64,000 nt of DNA. Origin: Pseudomonadota bacterium. Lineage in GTDB: Bacteria > Pseudomonadota > Alphaproteobacteria > Acetobacterales > Acetobacteraceae. Of this stretch, positions 45,870 to 55,207 are shown one piece after another. Location: contig JAJZES010000006.1 of NCBI GenBank assembly GCA_021845985.1, forward strand, positions 1 to 64,000, in the 5' to 3' direction. Every line of letters starts with the position of its first letter. The first letter of the stretch is position 1. The translations under genes and the position numbers were made by a program. The notes beneath the pieces are model-generated. The model saw only the letters and a program-made list of their open reading frames with translations, searched no databases and was not told the origin of the DNA.

Positions 45870-46748
45870 ATGCTGCCGCAGCAACTGGCCAACGGGCTGC
45901 TGCTCGGCGCCACTTATGCCCTGTTCGCGCTGGGTTTTACCCTGATGTTCGGGGTGCTGCGCGTCATCAACCTGACCTATGGGTTCTATTTCACCCTCGG
46001 CGCCTTTCTGGCGCTGTGGCTGACGCGGGCGGGCGTCGGGCTGGTGCTGGCGCTGCCGGCCGCGGCGGTCGGCAGCGGCCTCGTTGCCGTCGGCATCGAT
46101 GCGCTGCTGCTGACCCGGCTGCGGCGGGCGCGGGCGGATGAGCTGTCGTATCTGATGGTGACGCTCGGCGCGGTGCTGGCGCTTTATGCCGGCATGGCGG
46201 CGCTGCTCGGCCCGGACATCCGCCGCCTGCCGCCGGGCACCATCGACGAGGCGGCGATCCTGCTCGGGCCGATCCGAGTGACGGCGGCGCAACTGCTGAT
46301 CCTCGGCGCCTGTGCGGTGCTGGTGGCGGCGCTGGCGGCGCTGCTGCGGGCGACGCGGCTCGGCCTGGGTATCCGCGCGCTGGCCGAGAACCCGGATGCG
46401 GCGGCGCTGATGGGCATGGCGACCGGGCGTATGGCGGCGCTGGTCTCCTTCCTCTCCGGCGCGCTGGCCGGCGCCGCGGGGGTGCTGATCGGCCTCAACT
46501 TCAACGCCATCCATCCGTACATGGGCGAGAGCATGATGCTGCGCGGCTTCGTCGTGGTCATCGCCGGCGGCCTCGGCAGCGTCGCCGGCGCCATCATCGC
46601 CGGCCTCCTGCTCGGCATCATCGAGGTACTGACCGCCGGCTATCTCTCCTCCGGGCTGAAGGAGGCGGTGGCGTTCGCCATTCTCGTGCTGGTGCTGTGG
46701 ACGCGACCGCAGGGCTTGTTCGGCCGCAGCGCGGCGGTGCGGGCGTGA
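45870..46748 (+). CDS. livH: LivH-type ABC transporter permease
   Basis: This 292-residue inner-membrane permease has eight predicted helices and the LivH signature: LLLGATYALFALGFTLMFGVLRVINLTYGFYF at the start and RALAENPDAAALMGM, the coupling loop, near 170, with VVVIAGGLGSVAGAIIAGLLLG later. It starts four bases after the binding-protein gene and its stop overlaps the livM start (GTGA). Confidence 0.92.
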   Translation: MLPQQLANGLLLGATYALFALGFTLMFGVLRVINLTYGFYFTLGAFLALWLTRAGVGLVLALPAAAVGSGLVAVGIDALLLTRLRRARADELSYLMVTLGAVLALYAGMAALLGPDIRRLPPGTIDEAAILLGPIRVTAAQLLILGACAVLVAALAALLRATRLGLGIRALAENPDAAALMGMATGRMAALVSFLSGALAGAAGVLIGLNFNAIHPYMGESMMLRGFVVVIAGGLGSVAGAIIAGLLLGIIEVLTAGYLSSGLKEAVAFAILVLVLWTRPQGLFGRSAAVRA

Positions 46749-47593
46749 CCTTGCCGCCGTTTCTCGCCGATCTGATCTGGACCTACCAGAACGTCATCGT
46801 CGCGCTCGGGGTCAACGGGCTGCTGGCGCTGGCGATGTATGTGGTGCTGGCGGCGGGGCAGCTCTCGCTCGGACAGGCGGCGTTCATGGGGCTGGGGGCC
46901 TATTCCTCGGCGCTGCTCAGTCTGCGGCTGCAGCTGCCGTTCACCGCGGTGCTGCCGCTGTCGGTGGTGGCGCCGGTCGGCTTCGCCCTGCTGGTCGGCG
47001 GGCCGACGCTGCGGCTGTCGGGCGTCTATCTCGCCATCGCCACCATCGGTCTCGGCGAGGTGCTGCGCGCGGTCTATCTCAATGTCGATGTGCTGGGCGG
47101 CGCGCTCGGCCTGTCGGGCATCCCCGAGGCGGCGCCGATTTGGCTGATCTATCTGATCCTGGCGGTGGCGCTGCTGCTGCTGTGGCGGGTCGGGCGCAGC
47201 CATATCGGGCGGGCGATGGAGGCGATGCGGGTCGATGCGGCGGCGGCGGCGGCGATGGGCGTCGATGTCCGGCGCTACCGGCTCGGCGTGCTGCTGGCCT
47301 CGGCGGCGCTGGCCGGACTGGCCGGGGCGCTGTCGGCGCACGCCACCGACTTCATCGGGCCGAACGATTACGGGTTCGAGCCGGCGGTGACCATTCTGTC
47401 GTTCGCCCTGCTCGGCGGCATCGGCTCGCCGTTCGGGCCGGTGCTTGGCGCCTGGGTGCTGACCCTGTTGCCGGAGCTGTTGCGCGGCTTTGCCGATGTC
47501 CGTCTGGTGCTGAACGGCGTCGTCATCGTGCTGGCGGTGCTGTTCCTGCCGCGCGGGCTGCTGGCGTGGCGGATGCGGCGGATCGCGGCGTGA
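46745..47593 (+). CDS. livM: LivM-type ABC transporter permease
   Basis: This 282-residue second permease carries GLLALAMYVVLAAGQLSLGQAAFMGLGAY, IATIGLGEVLRAVY and the coupling loop GRAMEAMRVDAAAAAAMGVDV. It is at the short end of the family, without the long N-terminal extension of enteric LivM. GTG 46745 is the start, overlapping the livH stop by four bases; its own stop overlaps livG in the same way. Confidence 0.92.
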   Translation: MTLPPFLADLIWTYQNVIVALGVNGLLALAMYVVLAAGQLSLGQAAFMGLGAYSSALLSLRLQLPFTAVLPLSVVAPVGFALLVGGPTLRLSGVYLAIATIGLGEVLRAVYLNVDVLGGALGLSGIPEAAPIWLIYLILAVALLLLWRVGRSHIGRAMEAMRVDAAAAAAMGVDVRRYRLGVLLASAALAGLAGALSAHATDFIGPNDYGFEPAVTILSFALLGGIGSPFGPVLGAWVLTLLPELLRGFADVRLVLNGVVIVLAVLFLPRGLLAWRMRRIAA

Positions 47594-48351
47594 GCCTGCT
47601 GGCGCTGCGCCGACTGTCGCGGCACTACGCCGGCATCGCCGCCGTCGATCGCGTCGATCTCGATGTGCCGGGCGGCGGCGTGCATGCGCTGATCGGCCCG
47701 AACGGGGCAGGCAAGACGACGCTGTTCAACCTCATCTCCGGCCTCGTCGCGCCGAGCGCCGGGACCATCGTGCTCGACGGGACCGACGTGACCCGGCGCG
47801 GGCCGGAGGTGCGGGCGCGCCTCGGCATCGCCCGCACCTTCCAGAACATCCGCATCTTCGGCGCCATGACGGCGCTGGAAAACGTGCTGACCGGGCTGCA
47901 TCCGCGCTTCGCCAGCGGCCTCGGCGCGGTGCTGGTGGGGCTGCGGCGGGTGCGGCGGGAGGAACGTCAGGCGCTGGACCGGGCGGGCGAGGCGCTGGCG
48001 CTGGTCGGGCTGCAGCGGCTGGCCGGCGCGCCGGCGGCGACGCTGTCCTATGGCGACGCGCGGCGGCTGGAGATTGCGCGCGCCATCGCCGGGGCGCCGC
48101 GCCTGCTGCTGCTCGACGAGCCGGCGGCAGGGATGAACCCGGCGGAGACGATGGCGCTGGCCGCGCTGGTGCGCCTGATCGCCCAGGCCGGCACCACGGT
48201 ACTGCTGGTCGAGCACGACATGCGCTTCGTCATGGGGCTGGCCGACAGTGTGACGGTGCTGAATTTCGGCCGCTGCATCTTCCACGGCGCGGCAGAGGCG
48301 GCGCGGCGCGACCCGGCGGTGATCGAAGCCTATCTCGGGCGGCGCGGATGA
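47590..48351 (+). CDS. livG: LivG-type ABC transporter ATPase
   Basis: This 253-residue ATPase has Walker A GPNGAGKTT, GIARTFQNIRIFGAMT (LivG-type Q-loop), a signature region reduced to LSYGDARRLEIARA (LSYG instead of LSGG, normal in LivG), Walker B LLLLDEPAAGMNP and the switch His in VEHDMRFVMGL. GTG 47590 overlaps the livM stop; the stop overlaps the livF start (ATGA). Confidence 0.92.
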   Translation: MSLLALRRLSRHYAGIAAVDRVDLDVPGGGVHALIGPNGAGKTTLFNLISGLVAPSAGTIVLDGTDVTRRGPEVRARLGIARTFQNIRIFGAMTALENVLTGLHPRFASGLGAVLVGLRRVRREERQALDRAGEALALVGLQRLAGAPAATLSYGDARRLEIARAIAGAPRLLLLDEPAAGMNPAETMALAALVRLIAQAGTTVLLVEHDMRFVMGLADSVTVLNFGRCIFHGAAEAARRDPAVIEAYLGRRG

Positions 48352-49058
48352 GCGCGCTGGAGGTCGCCGGCCTCGCCGTCGCCTATGGCCGCACGGAGGC
48401 GCTGCGCGGCGTCGATTTCGCCCTGGCGTCGGGCGAGACGGTGTGTCTGCTCGGCGCCAACGGGGCCGGCAAGACGACGACGCTGCGCGCGCTGAGCGGG
48501 CAGGTCCGGCCGCGCGCCGGCAGCATTCGGCTGGACGGGACGGATCTGGCCGGCATGGCGCCGCACCGGGTGGTCGGGCGCGGCATGGTGCAGGTGCCGG
48601 AGGGGCGGCAAATTTTCGCCGCGCTGAGCGTCGCCGAGAACCTGACGATGGGCGGCTGGCGGCAGCGCGGCGGCGCCGCGGCGGCGCGGCGGCGCGACAG
48701 CGTGCTGGCCCGCTTCCCGCGCCTGCGCGAACGGTTGCGCCAGCCGGCCGGGTCGCTGTCGGGCGGCGAACAGCAGATGCTGGCGATCGGCCGGGCGCTG
48801 ATGGCGGCGCCGCGGGTGCTGCTGCTGGACGAGCCGAGCATGGGGCTGGCGCCGCTGATGGTCGAGGAGATTTTCGCCATCATCGCCGCCCTGAAAGCCG
48901 ACGACGTGACCATTCTGCTGGTCGAGCAGAACGCCCGCGCGGCGCTGGCGGTGGCGGACCGCGCCTATGTGCTGGCAGGCGGACGGATCACACTGTCCGG
49001 CCCGGCGTGGCAGGTGGCCGACGATCCGGGCGTGGTGGCGGCGTATCTGGGGGGATAG
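48348..49058 (+). CDS. livF: LivF-type ABC transporter ATPase
   Basis: This 236-residue second ATPase has Walker A GANGAGKTT, VQVPEGRQIFAALSVAENL (LivF-type Q-loop), signature LSGGEQQMLAIGRAL, Walker B VLLLDEPSMGLAP and VEQNARAAL in place of the switch His, as usual for LivF. It ends the operon. The FAH-family gene converges on it with 68 bases between. Confidence 0.93.
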   Translation: MSALEVAGLAVAYGRTEALRGVDFALASGETVCLLGANGAGKTTTLRALSGQVRPRAGSIRLDGTDLAGMAPHRVVGRGMVQVPEGRQIFAALSVAENLTMGGWRQRGGAAAARRRDSVLARFPRLRERLRQPAGSLSGGEQQMLAIGRALMAAPRVLLLDEPSMGLAPLMVEEIFAIIAALKADDVTILLVEQNARAALAVADRAYVLAGGRITLSGPAWQVADDPGVVAAYLGG

Positions 49059-49126
49059 CGGCTCCCTGTTGCAGCTCGGCCGACAGAATCGTCGCCTCCT
49101 TGTTTACCTCCGTCCGGCGCCGCGGC

Positions 49127-49813
49127 TCAGCCGATCCGCGTCCGCACCGTGCCGACTCCCGCGATCTCGCCTTCCAGCAGATCGCCGCGACCGACGGCAG
49201 CCACCCCCTCCGGCGTGCCGGTGAAAATCAGGTCGCCGGGGGCGAGGCGGACGAAGCCCGACAGAAAGGCGATCGTCTCCGCCACGCTCCAGATCATCTG
49301 TGACAGGTCGGAGGATTGCCGCAGCGTGCCGTTGACGCGCAATGCGATCGTGCCGTGCGTCGGCTCGGGCAGGCGGGCGGCGGGGATCAGCGTGCCGATC
49401 GGGGCGGAATGATCGAAGCCCTTGGCCATGTCCCACGGCCGGCCGGCCTTCTTGGCCTCGCTCTGCAGATCGCGCCGCGTCATGTCCAGACCGGCGGCGT
49501 AGCCCCAGACATGGCCCAGCGCCTGCGCCACGGCAATATCGGCGCCGCCGGTGGCGATGGCCACGACCAGCTCCATCTCATGATGCAGATTGGCGGTCTG
49601 CGGCGGATAGGGCATGTCGGCGCCACCGGTCAGCACCGCATCGGCCGGCTTGGTGAAGAAGAACGGCGCCTCCCGCTCGGGATTGCCGCCCATCTCGCGC
49701 ACATGCTCGGCGTAATTGCGGCCGACGCAGAAGATGCGCCGCACCGGGAAGGCGCCGCCGCCTTCGACCGGAATGGCGGGCGGGACGGGCGGGGCGATGA
49801 CGAACTCGGCCAT
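49127..49813 (-). CDS. Fumarylacetoacetate hydrolase-family protein
   Basis: This 228-residue enzyme has the FAH fold that hydrolyses C-C or C-N bonds in dicarbonyl acids, for example acylpyruvate or fumarylpyruvate. The metal ligands are in [10 protein letters not shown] and [25 protein letters not shown] and [10 protein letters not shown] and IFTGTPEGV are the other family blocks. ATG 49813. The pairing with a divergent DctA-type carrier (115 bases away) suggests acid uptake and breakdown, but the substrate is not known. Confidence 0.88.
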   Translation of the reverse strand: MAEFVIAPPVPPAIPVEGGGAFPVRRIFCVGRNYAEHVREMGGNPEREAPFFFTKPADAVLTGGADMPYPPQTANLHHEMELVVAIATGGADIAVAQALGHVWGYAAGLDMTRRDLQSEAKKAGRPWDMAKGFDHSAPIGTLIPAARLPEPTHGTIALRVNGTLRQSSDLSQMIWSVAETIAFLSGFVRLAPGDLIFTGTPEGVAAVGRGDLLEGEIAGVGTVRTRIG

Positions 49814-49928
49814 GAGGCGCTCCTCGGCTGCGCGGCGACGATACCGCGGCGCCGCGGCCGCGCAACCCGGCTTGCCCCGCCACCCGCCCTCGTGCGTAAT
49901 CGCCCCGACACAGGGGGGGGAAACGGCG

Positions 49929-51200
49929 GTGATCGGAACACGCGCCTCGAAATCGCTTTATATCCAGGTGCTGATCGCCATCATCGCCGGCGTGCTGCTC
50001 GGGCATTTCTTCCCGCATATCGCGGTCGCCATGCAGCCGTTCGGCGACGGCTTCGTCAAACTGGTGCGCATGATGATCGCACCGATCATCTTCATCACCG
50101 TCGTGGTCGGCATCGGCAAGCTGACCGACACCGCCGAGGTCGGGCGGATCGGCCTCAAGGCCATCGTCTATTTCGAGTTGATGACCACCATCGCCATGCT
50201 GATCGGGCTGGCGGTGGGGCATATCGTCTCGCCCGGCGCCGGAATGAACGTCGCGCCCGCCTCGCTCGATGCGGCAGCGGTGGCGAAATACGCCAACGCG
50301 CCGCACCAGGGCGTCGCCAACTTCCTGCTCGCAATCATCCCCGACACCATCGTCGGCGCCTTTGCCAAGGGCGACATCCTGCCGGTGCTGTTCTTCGCCG
50401 TGCTGTTCGGCATCGGCGTCGCCAATATCGGCGCGCGCGGGCAGCAGATGCTGCATGTGCTGGAAGAGGCCAATGCCGCGCTGTTCGCCGTCATCGGCAT
50501 CATCATGCGCGTCGCCCCGCTGGGCGCGTTCGGCGCGATGAGCTTCACCATCGGCAAATACGGCATCGGCTCGCTGGCGCAGCTCGGCATCTTGATGCTG
50601 TGCTTCTATGTCACCTGCGCGCTGTTCATCTTCGTCGTGATGGCGGCGGTGATGCGGCTGGCCGGGCTGCGGCTGTGGCCGCTGCTGCGCTACCTGCGCG
50701 AGGAGTTTTTCATCGTGCTCGGCACCAGTTCGTCGGAGGCGGCGCTGCCATCGCTGATGGCGAAGCTGGAGCAGATGGGCTGCGCGCGTCCGCTGGTCGG
50801 CCTCGTGGTGCCGCTCGGCTATGCGTTCAACCTCGACGGCACCTCGATCTATTTCACCATGGCGATCACCTTCATCGCCCAGGCGCTGAACATCCCGCTG
50901 AGCTGGGGGGATTACGCGCTGATCCTGACGGTGCTGCTGCTGACCAGCAAAGGGGCGGCAGCGGTGACCGGGGGCGGCTTCATCACCCTGGCGGCGACGC
51001 TGGCGACGCTGAACGGCAAGGTGCCGGTGGCGGGGATCGTGCTGGTGCTGGCGATCGACCGCTTCATGAGCGAGGCGCGGGCGATCACCAATCTGTTCGG
51101 CAACTCGGTGGCGACGGTGTTCGTGGCGTGGTGGGAAGGCCAGCTTGATGTCGCCACGGCGCGGCGGACGCTGGCCGGCGGCGGCGCCACGGCGGAGTAG
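49929..51200 (+). CDS. Dicarboxylate/amino-acid:cation symporter (DctA/GltP type)
   Basis: This 423-residue inner-membrane carrier imports C4-dicarboxylates or acidic amino acids with H+ or Na+. The glutamate-transporter fold shows [18 protein letters not shown], the Ser-rich re-entrant loop [13 protein letters not shown], the substrate-binding [12 protein letters not shown] and [14 protein letters not shown], then [19 protein letters not shown] with Asp, Arg and Asn ligands. GTG 49929 follows a run of eight G, the likely ribosome-binding site. A hairpin follows the gene. Confidence 0.9.
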   Translation: MIGTRASKSLYIQVLIAIIAGVLLGHFFPHIAVAMQPFGDGFVKLVRMMIAPIIFITVVVGIGKLTDTAEVGRIGLKAIVYFELMTTIAMLIGLAVGHIVSPGAGMNVAPASLDAAAVAKYANAPHQGVANFLLAIIPDTIVGAFAKGDILPVLFFAVLFGIGVANIGARGQQMLHVLEEANAALFAVIGIIMRVAPLGAFGAMSFTIGKYGIGSLAQLGILMLCFYVTCALFIFVVMAAVMRLAGLRLWPLLRYLREEFFIVLGTSSSEAALPSLMAKLEQMGCARPLVGLVVPLGYAFNLDGTSIYFTMAITFIAQALNIPLSWGDYALILTVLLLTSKGAAAVTGGGFITLAATLATLNGKVPVAGIVLVLAIDRFMSEARAITNLFGNSVATVFVAWWEGQLDVATARRTLAGGGATAE

Positions 51201-51221
51201 CGGTTGGTGATCGGTGCCGGG

Positions 51222-51245
51222 CCAACGCCCCATTCCGGGCGTTGG
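51222..51245 (+). terminator. Stem-loop after the DctA-type gene
   Basis: A perfect 9-base stem (CCAACGCCC at 51222-51230, GGGCGTTGG at 51237-51245) with a 6-base loop, 21 bases after the stop, followed by TTGAA. This is the most terminator-like hairpin in the window and separates the gene from the convergent SDR. Confidence 0.55.
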
Positions 51246-51343
51246 TTGAACCGGCCTGCCGAATCTGGCGCGTGTGCTGCCGCTTGCCGCTTGGTCGCGG
51301 CGCGGCAACGCCGTCGCCAGAGGGCGGAGAACGGGGCGAGAGC

Positions 51344-52264
51344 CTAAACCGGGTCCCAACCGATCACGTCGCCGCTGCGGTCGAGCGGATAGAACGAGGC
51401 TTTTAGCGCCGGCATGCCATGTTCGGCGATCAATTCCGGCGTCCAGCCCTCGCCGCGGTGTACGCTGCGGATCGGCCTGGTGTGGCTGAACAGGAAAATC
51501 TCGTTCATGCGGGCGCTGAATATCTGCCCGTTCACCTCGCCCGCCGCGTCGGAGCCGAGATAGACCGCCAGCGGCGCGTTTTTGTCCGGCGTCATCTGCT
51601 CGATCCTGGCCAGCCGCGCCTTCGCCTCCGGCGTTTCGGCCGGGATGGAGGAGGTCATCCGGCTCCAGGCGAACGGGGCAATGCAGTTGGAGCGCACGTT
51701 GAAGCGCTGCATGTCGAGCGCGATCGACTTCGACAGGGCGACGATGCCGAGCTTGGCCGCCGAGTAATTGGCCTGCCCGACATTGCCGATCAGCCCGGAG
51801 GTACTGGTCATGTGGACATAGGCGCCGCTGTTCTGGGCACGGAAATGCCCGGCGGCGGCGCGGCTGACGAAGAAGCTGCCGTTGAGATGCACGTTGATGA
51901 CGCTGGTCCAGTCCTCCGCCGTCATCTTGTGGAACATCACGTCGCGCAGGATGCCGGCATTGTTGACCACGATGTCGATGCGGCCGAAGCTGTCGATTGC
52001 CGCCTGCACGATGTGCTGGGCCGAAGTCCAGTCGCTGACGCTGTCGGTGTTGATGACGGCGCGCCCGCCGCGCTGCTCGATGATCTGCCGGGTCTGCTCC
52101 GCCGGTGTCGCCGAGCCGCCATGGCCGCTGAGTGATACGCCGATGTCGTTGATCACCACCGCAGCGCCGGCCAGCGCCATCGCCACCGCGATTTCCCGAC
52201 CAATGCCGCCGCCGGCCCCGGTCACCACCGCTACCTTGCCGTCCAGCATGCCCGCTTGCGTCAT
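51344..52264 (-). CDS. SDR dehydrogenase, 3-hydroxyacyl-CoA dehydrogenase (MFE-2-like)
   Basis: This 306-residue short-chain dehydrogenase resembles the dehydrogenase part of multifunctional enzyme 2 of beta-oxidation. VVTGAGGGIGREIA, NDIGVSLSG near 40, NNAGILRD, the Ser in MTSTSGL and the intact Tyr-x3-Lys in ANYSAAKLGI are all present, and the C-terminal ASFYPLDRSGDV tail is longer than in FabG. ATG 52264 is used; a second ATG five codons later is possible. It is the last gene of the minus-strand acyl-CoA operon. Confidence 0.88.
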   Translation of the reverse strand: MTQAGMLDGKVAVVTGAGGGIGREIAVAMALAGAAVVINDIGVSLSGHGGSATPAEQTRQIIEQRGGRAVINTDSVSDWTSAQHIVQAAIDSFGRIDIVVNNAGILRDVMFHKMTAEDWTSVINVHLNGSFFVSRAAAGHFRAQNSGAYVHMTSTSGLIGNVGQANYSAAKLGIVALSKSIALDMQRFNVRSNCIAPFAWSRMTSSIPAETPEAKARLARIEQMTPDKNAPLAVYLGSDAAGEVNGQIFSARMNEIFLFSHTRPIRSVHRGEGWTPELIAEHGMPALKASFYPLDRSGDVIGWDPV

Positions 52265-52321
52265 GTTCGTCCCTCCCGCATGTACTGGATCAGTCGCGCG
52301 GCGCGCCGCCTGCGTCAATCG

Positions 52322-53473
52322 TCATCGCCGGGCGCCCAGGCCGAGCACCTCGCGGGCGATGATGCTGCGCTGAATCTCCGAGGTGCCGCCATAAATCGTC
52401 GTCGGCCGCGCCTGAATGAACAGTCCGGCGGGATGCAGCGCACGATTATCCTCCATCGGATCGAGCAGCCCGGCGTTTTCGCCGGCCACCTCCAGCATGG
52501 TCTCGGTGATGCGCTGAAACAGCTCGCTCTGGTTGATCTTCAGCAGCGAGACATCCGCCCCCAGAGTCTCGCCACGCCGCAGCCGTTCGGCGAACACTTC
52601 ATACAGCGCCTTGTGGTCGGCCAGATCGAGCCGCAGCCGGGTGTAGCGGTCGCGGAATCCCGGATCTTCCGTCACCCCCATCGCCTCGCCCAGTTCGCGC
52701 AGCCGCGCCAGCGCATGGGCGGATTGCCTGGCCGAGCCGAGGAAGATGCGCTCAAAGCCAAGCAGCGCCTTGGCCATCGTCCAGCCTTTGTTGACCTCGC
52801 CGACGAGATTGCCCCGCGGCACGCGAACATCGTCGAAAAACACCTCGCAGAACTCGTCGTGCAATTCGAGATTGACAATCGGCCGCACGGTGATGCCGGG
52901 ACTGTCCATCGGCACCAGCAGGAAGGAAATGCCCTCCTGCTTCTTCGCCGCCTTGTCGGTGCGCACCAGCAGAAAAATCCAGTTGGCGTCGGTCGCCATC
53001 GTGGTCCAGGTTTTCTGGCCGTTGACCACCCAGTGGTCGCCGTCGGCCACCGCCTCGGTGCGCAGACCGGCAAGGTCCGATCCGGCGCCCGGCTCGCTGT
53101 AGCCCTGGCACCAGACATGCGCGCCGGCGAGGATTTTCGGCAAAAAGAACGCGCGTTGTTCGGCCGTGCCGTAGCGGATCAGCAGCGGGCCGAGCAGCAC
53201 GATGCCATGATCCGGCGCACGGGCGACGCCGAAGCGTTCATATTCATCAGTCAGCACCAGCAGCTTCGCCGCATTCAGCCCCATACCGCCATGCTCGCGC
53301 GGCCATGCCGGCGCCAGCCACCCTTTTGCCGACAGCGTCATGTACCAGGGTTTGATCGCCGGCCAGTGCAGGCGTCTCGGCGGATTGCGTAGCGCCGGCG
53401 GATAGTGCTCCTCCAGGAAGCGGCGCACTTCGCCGCGGAACTCGTCATCGCTCAACGCATTCCACTCAGTCAC
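52322..53473 (-). CDS. Acyl-CoA dehydrogenase
   Basis: This 383-residue FAD enzyme oxidises an acyl-CoA to the 2-enoyl-CoA. It has WCQGYSEPGAGSDLAGL (FAD loop), VVNGQKTWTT, FCEVFFDDVRVP, and the C-terminal IYGGTSEIQRSIIAREVLG. The catalytic-base position is less clear; the HPAGLF/GGTSEIQ region fits the FadE-type subgroup seen in steroid and branched-acid degradation. It lies 57 bases upstream of the SDR gene and 120 bases after the DUF35 gene, all on one strand. Confidence 0.9.
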   Translation of the reverse strand: MTEWNALSDDEFRGEVRRFLEEHYPPALRNPPRRLHWPAIKPWYMTLSAKGWLAPAWPREHGGMGLNAAKLLVLTDEYERFGVARAPDHGIVLLGPLLIRYGTAEQRAFFLPKILAGAHVWCQGYSEPGAGSDLAGLRTEAVADGDHWVVNGQKTWTTMATDANWIFLLVRTDKAAKKQEGISFLLVPMDSPGITVRPIVNLELHDEFCEVFFDDVRVPRGNLVGEVNKGWTMAKALLGFERIFLGSARQSAHALARLRELGEAMGVTEDPGFRDRYTRLRLDLADHKALYEVFAERLRRGETLGADVSLLKINQSELFQRITETMLEVAGENAGLLDPMEDNRALHPAGLFIQARPTTIYGGTSEIQRSIIAREVLGLGARR

Positions 53474-53593
53474 GGCGTTCTCCTCGCGGCGCGCAGTCCA
53501 GCCGCCTTTTGCCCCGGCGCGCGCGACGGCCGGGTCTTCGCGTCGTTGCGGCTGACCGCGCCGGTCACCGCCTGGGCAACCGGACCAGCCGAA

Positions 53594-53977
53594 CTAATCC
53601 GGCGTGAAGCACGCCACCGGCGTCCCGTCCGCGCTCGGGCGGAACACCAGCCGAACCGGCTGGCCGATCCGCAGCGCATCGAAATCGCAGTCAACCAAAT
53701 TGGTCATCAGCGTCGGCCCGCCGGCCAGCGCGACATAGGCGATGGCATAGTTCGGCGTCACCCGGCGCATGACGCTGTAACTGTAGATCGTGCCGCGTCC
53801 GTCATGCGCCTCCCAGGCGGTGGCGCCGAAGCAGAACGGGCACAGCGCGCGCGGGTACCAGTGGGTCCGGCCGCACTGGGTGCAGCGGCGCAGCAGGAAG
53901 CGGCCGGCGGCGGCGGCGGCGTAAAACGGTGCGCTCTCCGGCGTCTGTGGCGGCGCCGGCAGGCTGCGGTCGGTCAT
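53594..53977 (-). CDS. DUF35 Zn-ribbon/OB-fold protein, partner of a thiolase-like enzyme
   Basis: This 127-residue protein has a zinc ribbon with two CxxC pairs in RRCTQCGRTHWYPRALCPFC (about 31-50) followed by an OB-fold with GTIYSYSVMRR and VRLVFRPS. DUF35 proteins bind thiolase-type partners; with Ltp2-like proteins they form aldolases in steroid side-chain breakdown. It starts at ATG 53977, five bases after the thiolase stop, so the two are almost certainly a complex. Confidence 0.88.
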   Translation of the reverse strand: MTDRSLPAPPQTPESAPFYAAAAAGRFLLRRCTQCGRTHWYPRALCPFCFGATAWEAHDGRGTIYSYSVMRRVTPNYAIAYVALAGGPTLMTNLVDCDFDALRIGQPVRLVFRPSADGTPVACFTPD

Positions 53978-53982
53978 CGCCG

Positions 53983-55149
53983 TCACTCCCGTTCCAGGAT
54001 CAGCGTTGCCGCGCCGTGCCGGCTGCCGAGCAGCCCGCCGGTACCGTGCGCCAGCGCCAGATCGCAGTGTTTCACCTGCACCGCCGGATGCGCCTCGCCG
54101 CGCAATTGCCGCACCGCCTCGATCACCTTGGTAATGCCGCCGCGGTTGGCCGGATGGTTGTTGCACAGGCCGCCGCCATCGGTGTTGAACGGCAGCCGGC
54201 CGACGCCGGAGATCAGGTTGCCGTCAGCGACGAAACGGCCGCCCTGCCCTTTGGCGCAGAAGCCGAGGTCTTCGATCTGCATCAGCACGGTGATGGTGAA
54301 ACTGTCGTAGAGCGAGGCATATTTGATGTCGGCGGGCGTCAGCCCGGCCTCGGCGAAGGCGGCCGGGCCGGACCAGCGCGCCGCCGAATACGTCAGATCG
54401 ACCGCGCCGCCATCCTGGCCCTTCATCGCCTCCCCGGCGCCGCGGACCTTGACCAGCGGGCGTGCCAGAGCGCGCGCCACCTCCGGCGCCACCACCACCA
54501 GCGCCCCGCCGCCATCGCTGACGACGCAGCAATCGAGCCGGTGCAGCGGGTCGGCGATGATCGGGCTGTCGAGCACGTCCTGCACCGTCACCACCTCGCG
54601 CAGCATGGCGTGCGGGTTGTGCTGCGCATGATGGCTCGCCGCCACCTTGATCCAGGCGAGCTGTTCGCTGGTGGTGCCGTACTCGTGCATGTGGCGCATC
54701 GCACACATGCCGTAGACGTTTGTCGTCACCGGGCCGAACGGCATCTCCCACGCCGCATCCGGCACGCCGCCGGCGGCCGGACGCGGCGCGGTGCCGCTGG
54801 AGCCTTCGCTGCGCGGCCGGCCGGCAAGCGTGATCAGCGCCACCCGGCATTTCCCCGCCGCGATCGCCGCCGCCGCATGCGCGACATGGGCGATGTAGGA
54901 ACAGCCGCCGAGATCGGTGCTGTCGAGATGGCGCAGCCGCAGGTTCATGTAGTCGGCCATCGCCAACGGCCCCAGACCGGGCGCGTCGCCGGCGCAGAAA
55001 TACCCGTCCACATCGTCCTTGGTCAGCCCGGCATCGGCCAGCGCCCCGGCGGCGCACTCGGCGTGCAACTGCGCCAGCGACAGGTCCGGCGCCTTGCGCG
55101 TCGGATGTTCCCAGGCGCCGGCGATATAGGCTTTGCCGTTGATGCTCAT
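53983..55149 (-). CDS. Thiolase-like protein (SCP-x/Ltp type)
   Basis: This 388-residue thiolase-fold protein belongs to the lipid-transfer/SCP-x branch. It shows YIAGAWEHPTRKA, Cys83 in DLGGCSYIAHVAHAAAAI near the position of the thiolase nucleophile, VVSDGGGALVV, CNNHPANRGG with the catalytic His region, and ALAHGTGGLLG. The classical second catalytic cysteine near the C-terminus is not seen, as in Ltp-type aldolases. With the DUF35 gene five bases downstream it may act as a retro-aldolase on a beta-hydroxyacyl-CoA rather than a thiolase. ATG 55149; divergent from the crotonase gene. Confidence 0.85.
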   Translation of the reverse strand: MSINGKAYIAGAWEHPTRKAPDLSLAQLHAECAAGALADAGLTKDDVDGYFCAGDAPGLGPLAMADYMNLRLRHLDSTDLGGCSYIAHVAHAAAAIAAGKCRVALITLAGRPRSEGSSGTAPRPAAGGVPDAAWEMPFGPVTTNVYGMCAMRHMHEYGTTSEQLAWIKVAASHHAQHNPHAMLREVVTVQDVLDSPIIADPLHRLDCCVVSDGGGALVVVAPEVARALARPLVKVRGAGEAMKGQDGGAVDLTYSAARWSGPAAFAEAGLTPADIKYASLYDSFTITVLMQIEDLGFCAKGQGGRFVADGNLISGVGRLPFNTDGGGLCNNHPANRGGITKVIEAVRQLRGEAHPAVQVKHCDLALAHGTGGLLGSRHGAATLILERE

Positions 55150-55207
55150 CGCCTCGCTTTCCCTCATCAGCCGCACTCTGCCACACTCCGCCTGACAGGA
55201 GGAACGC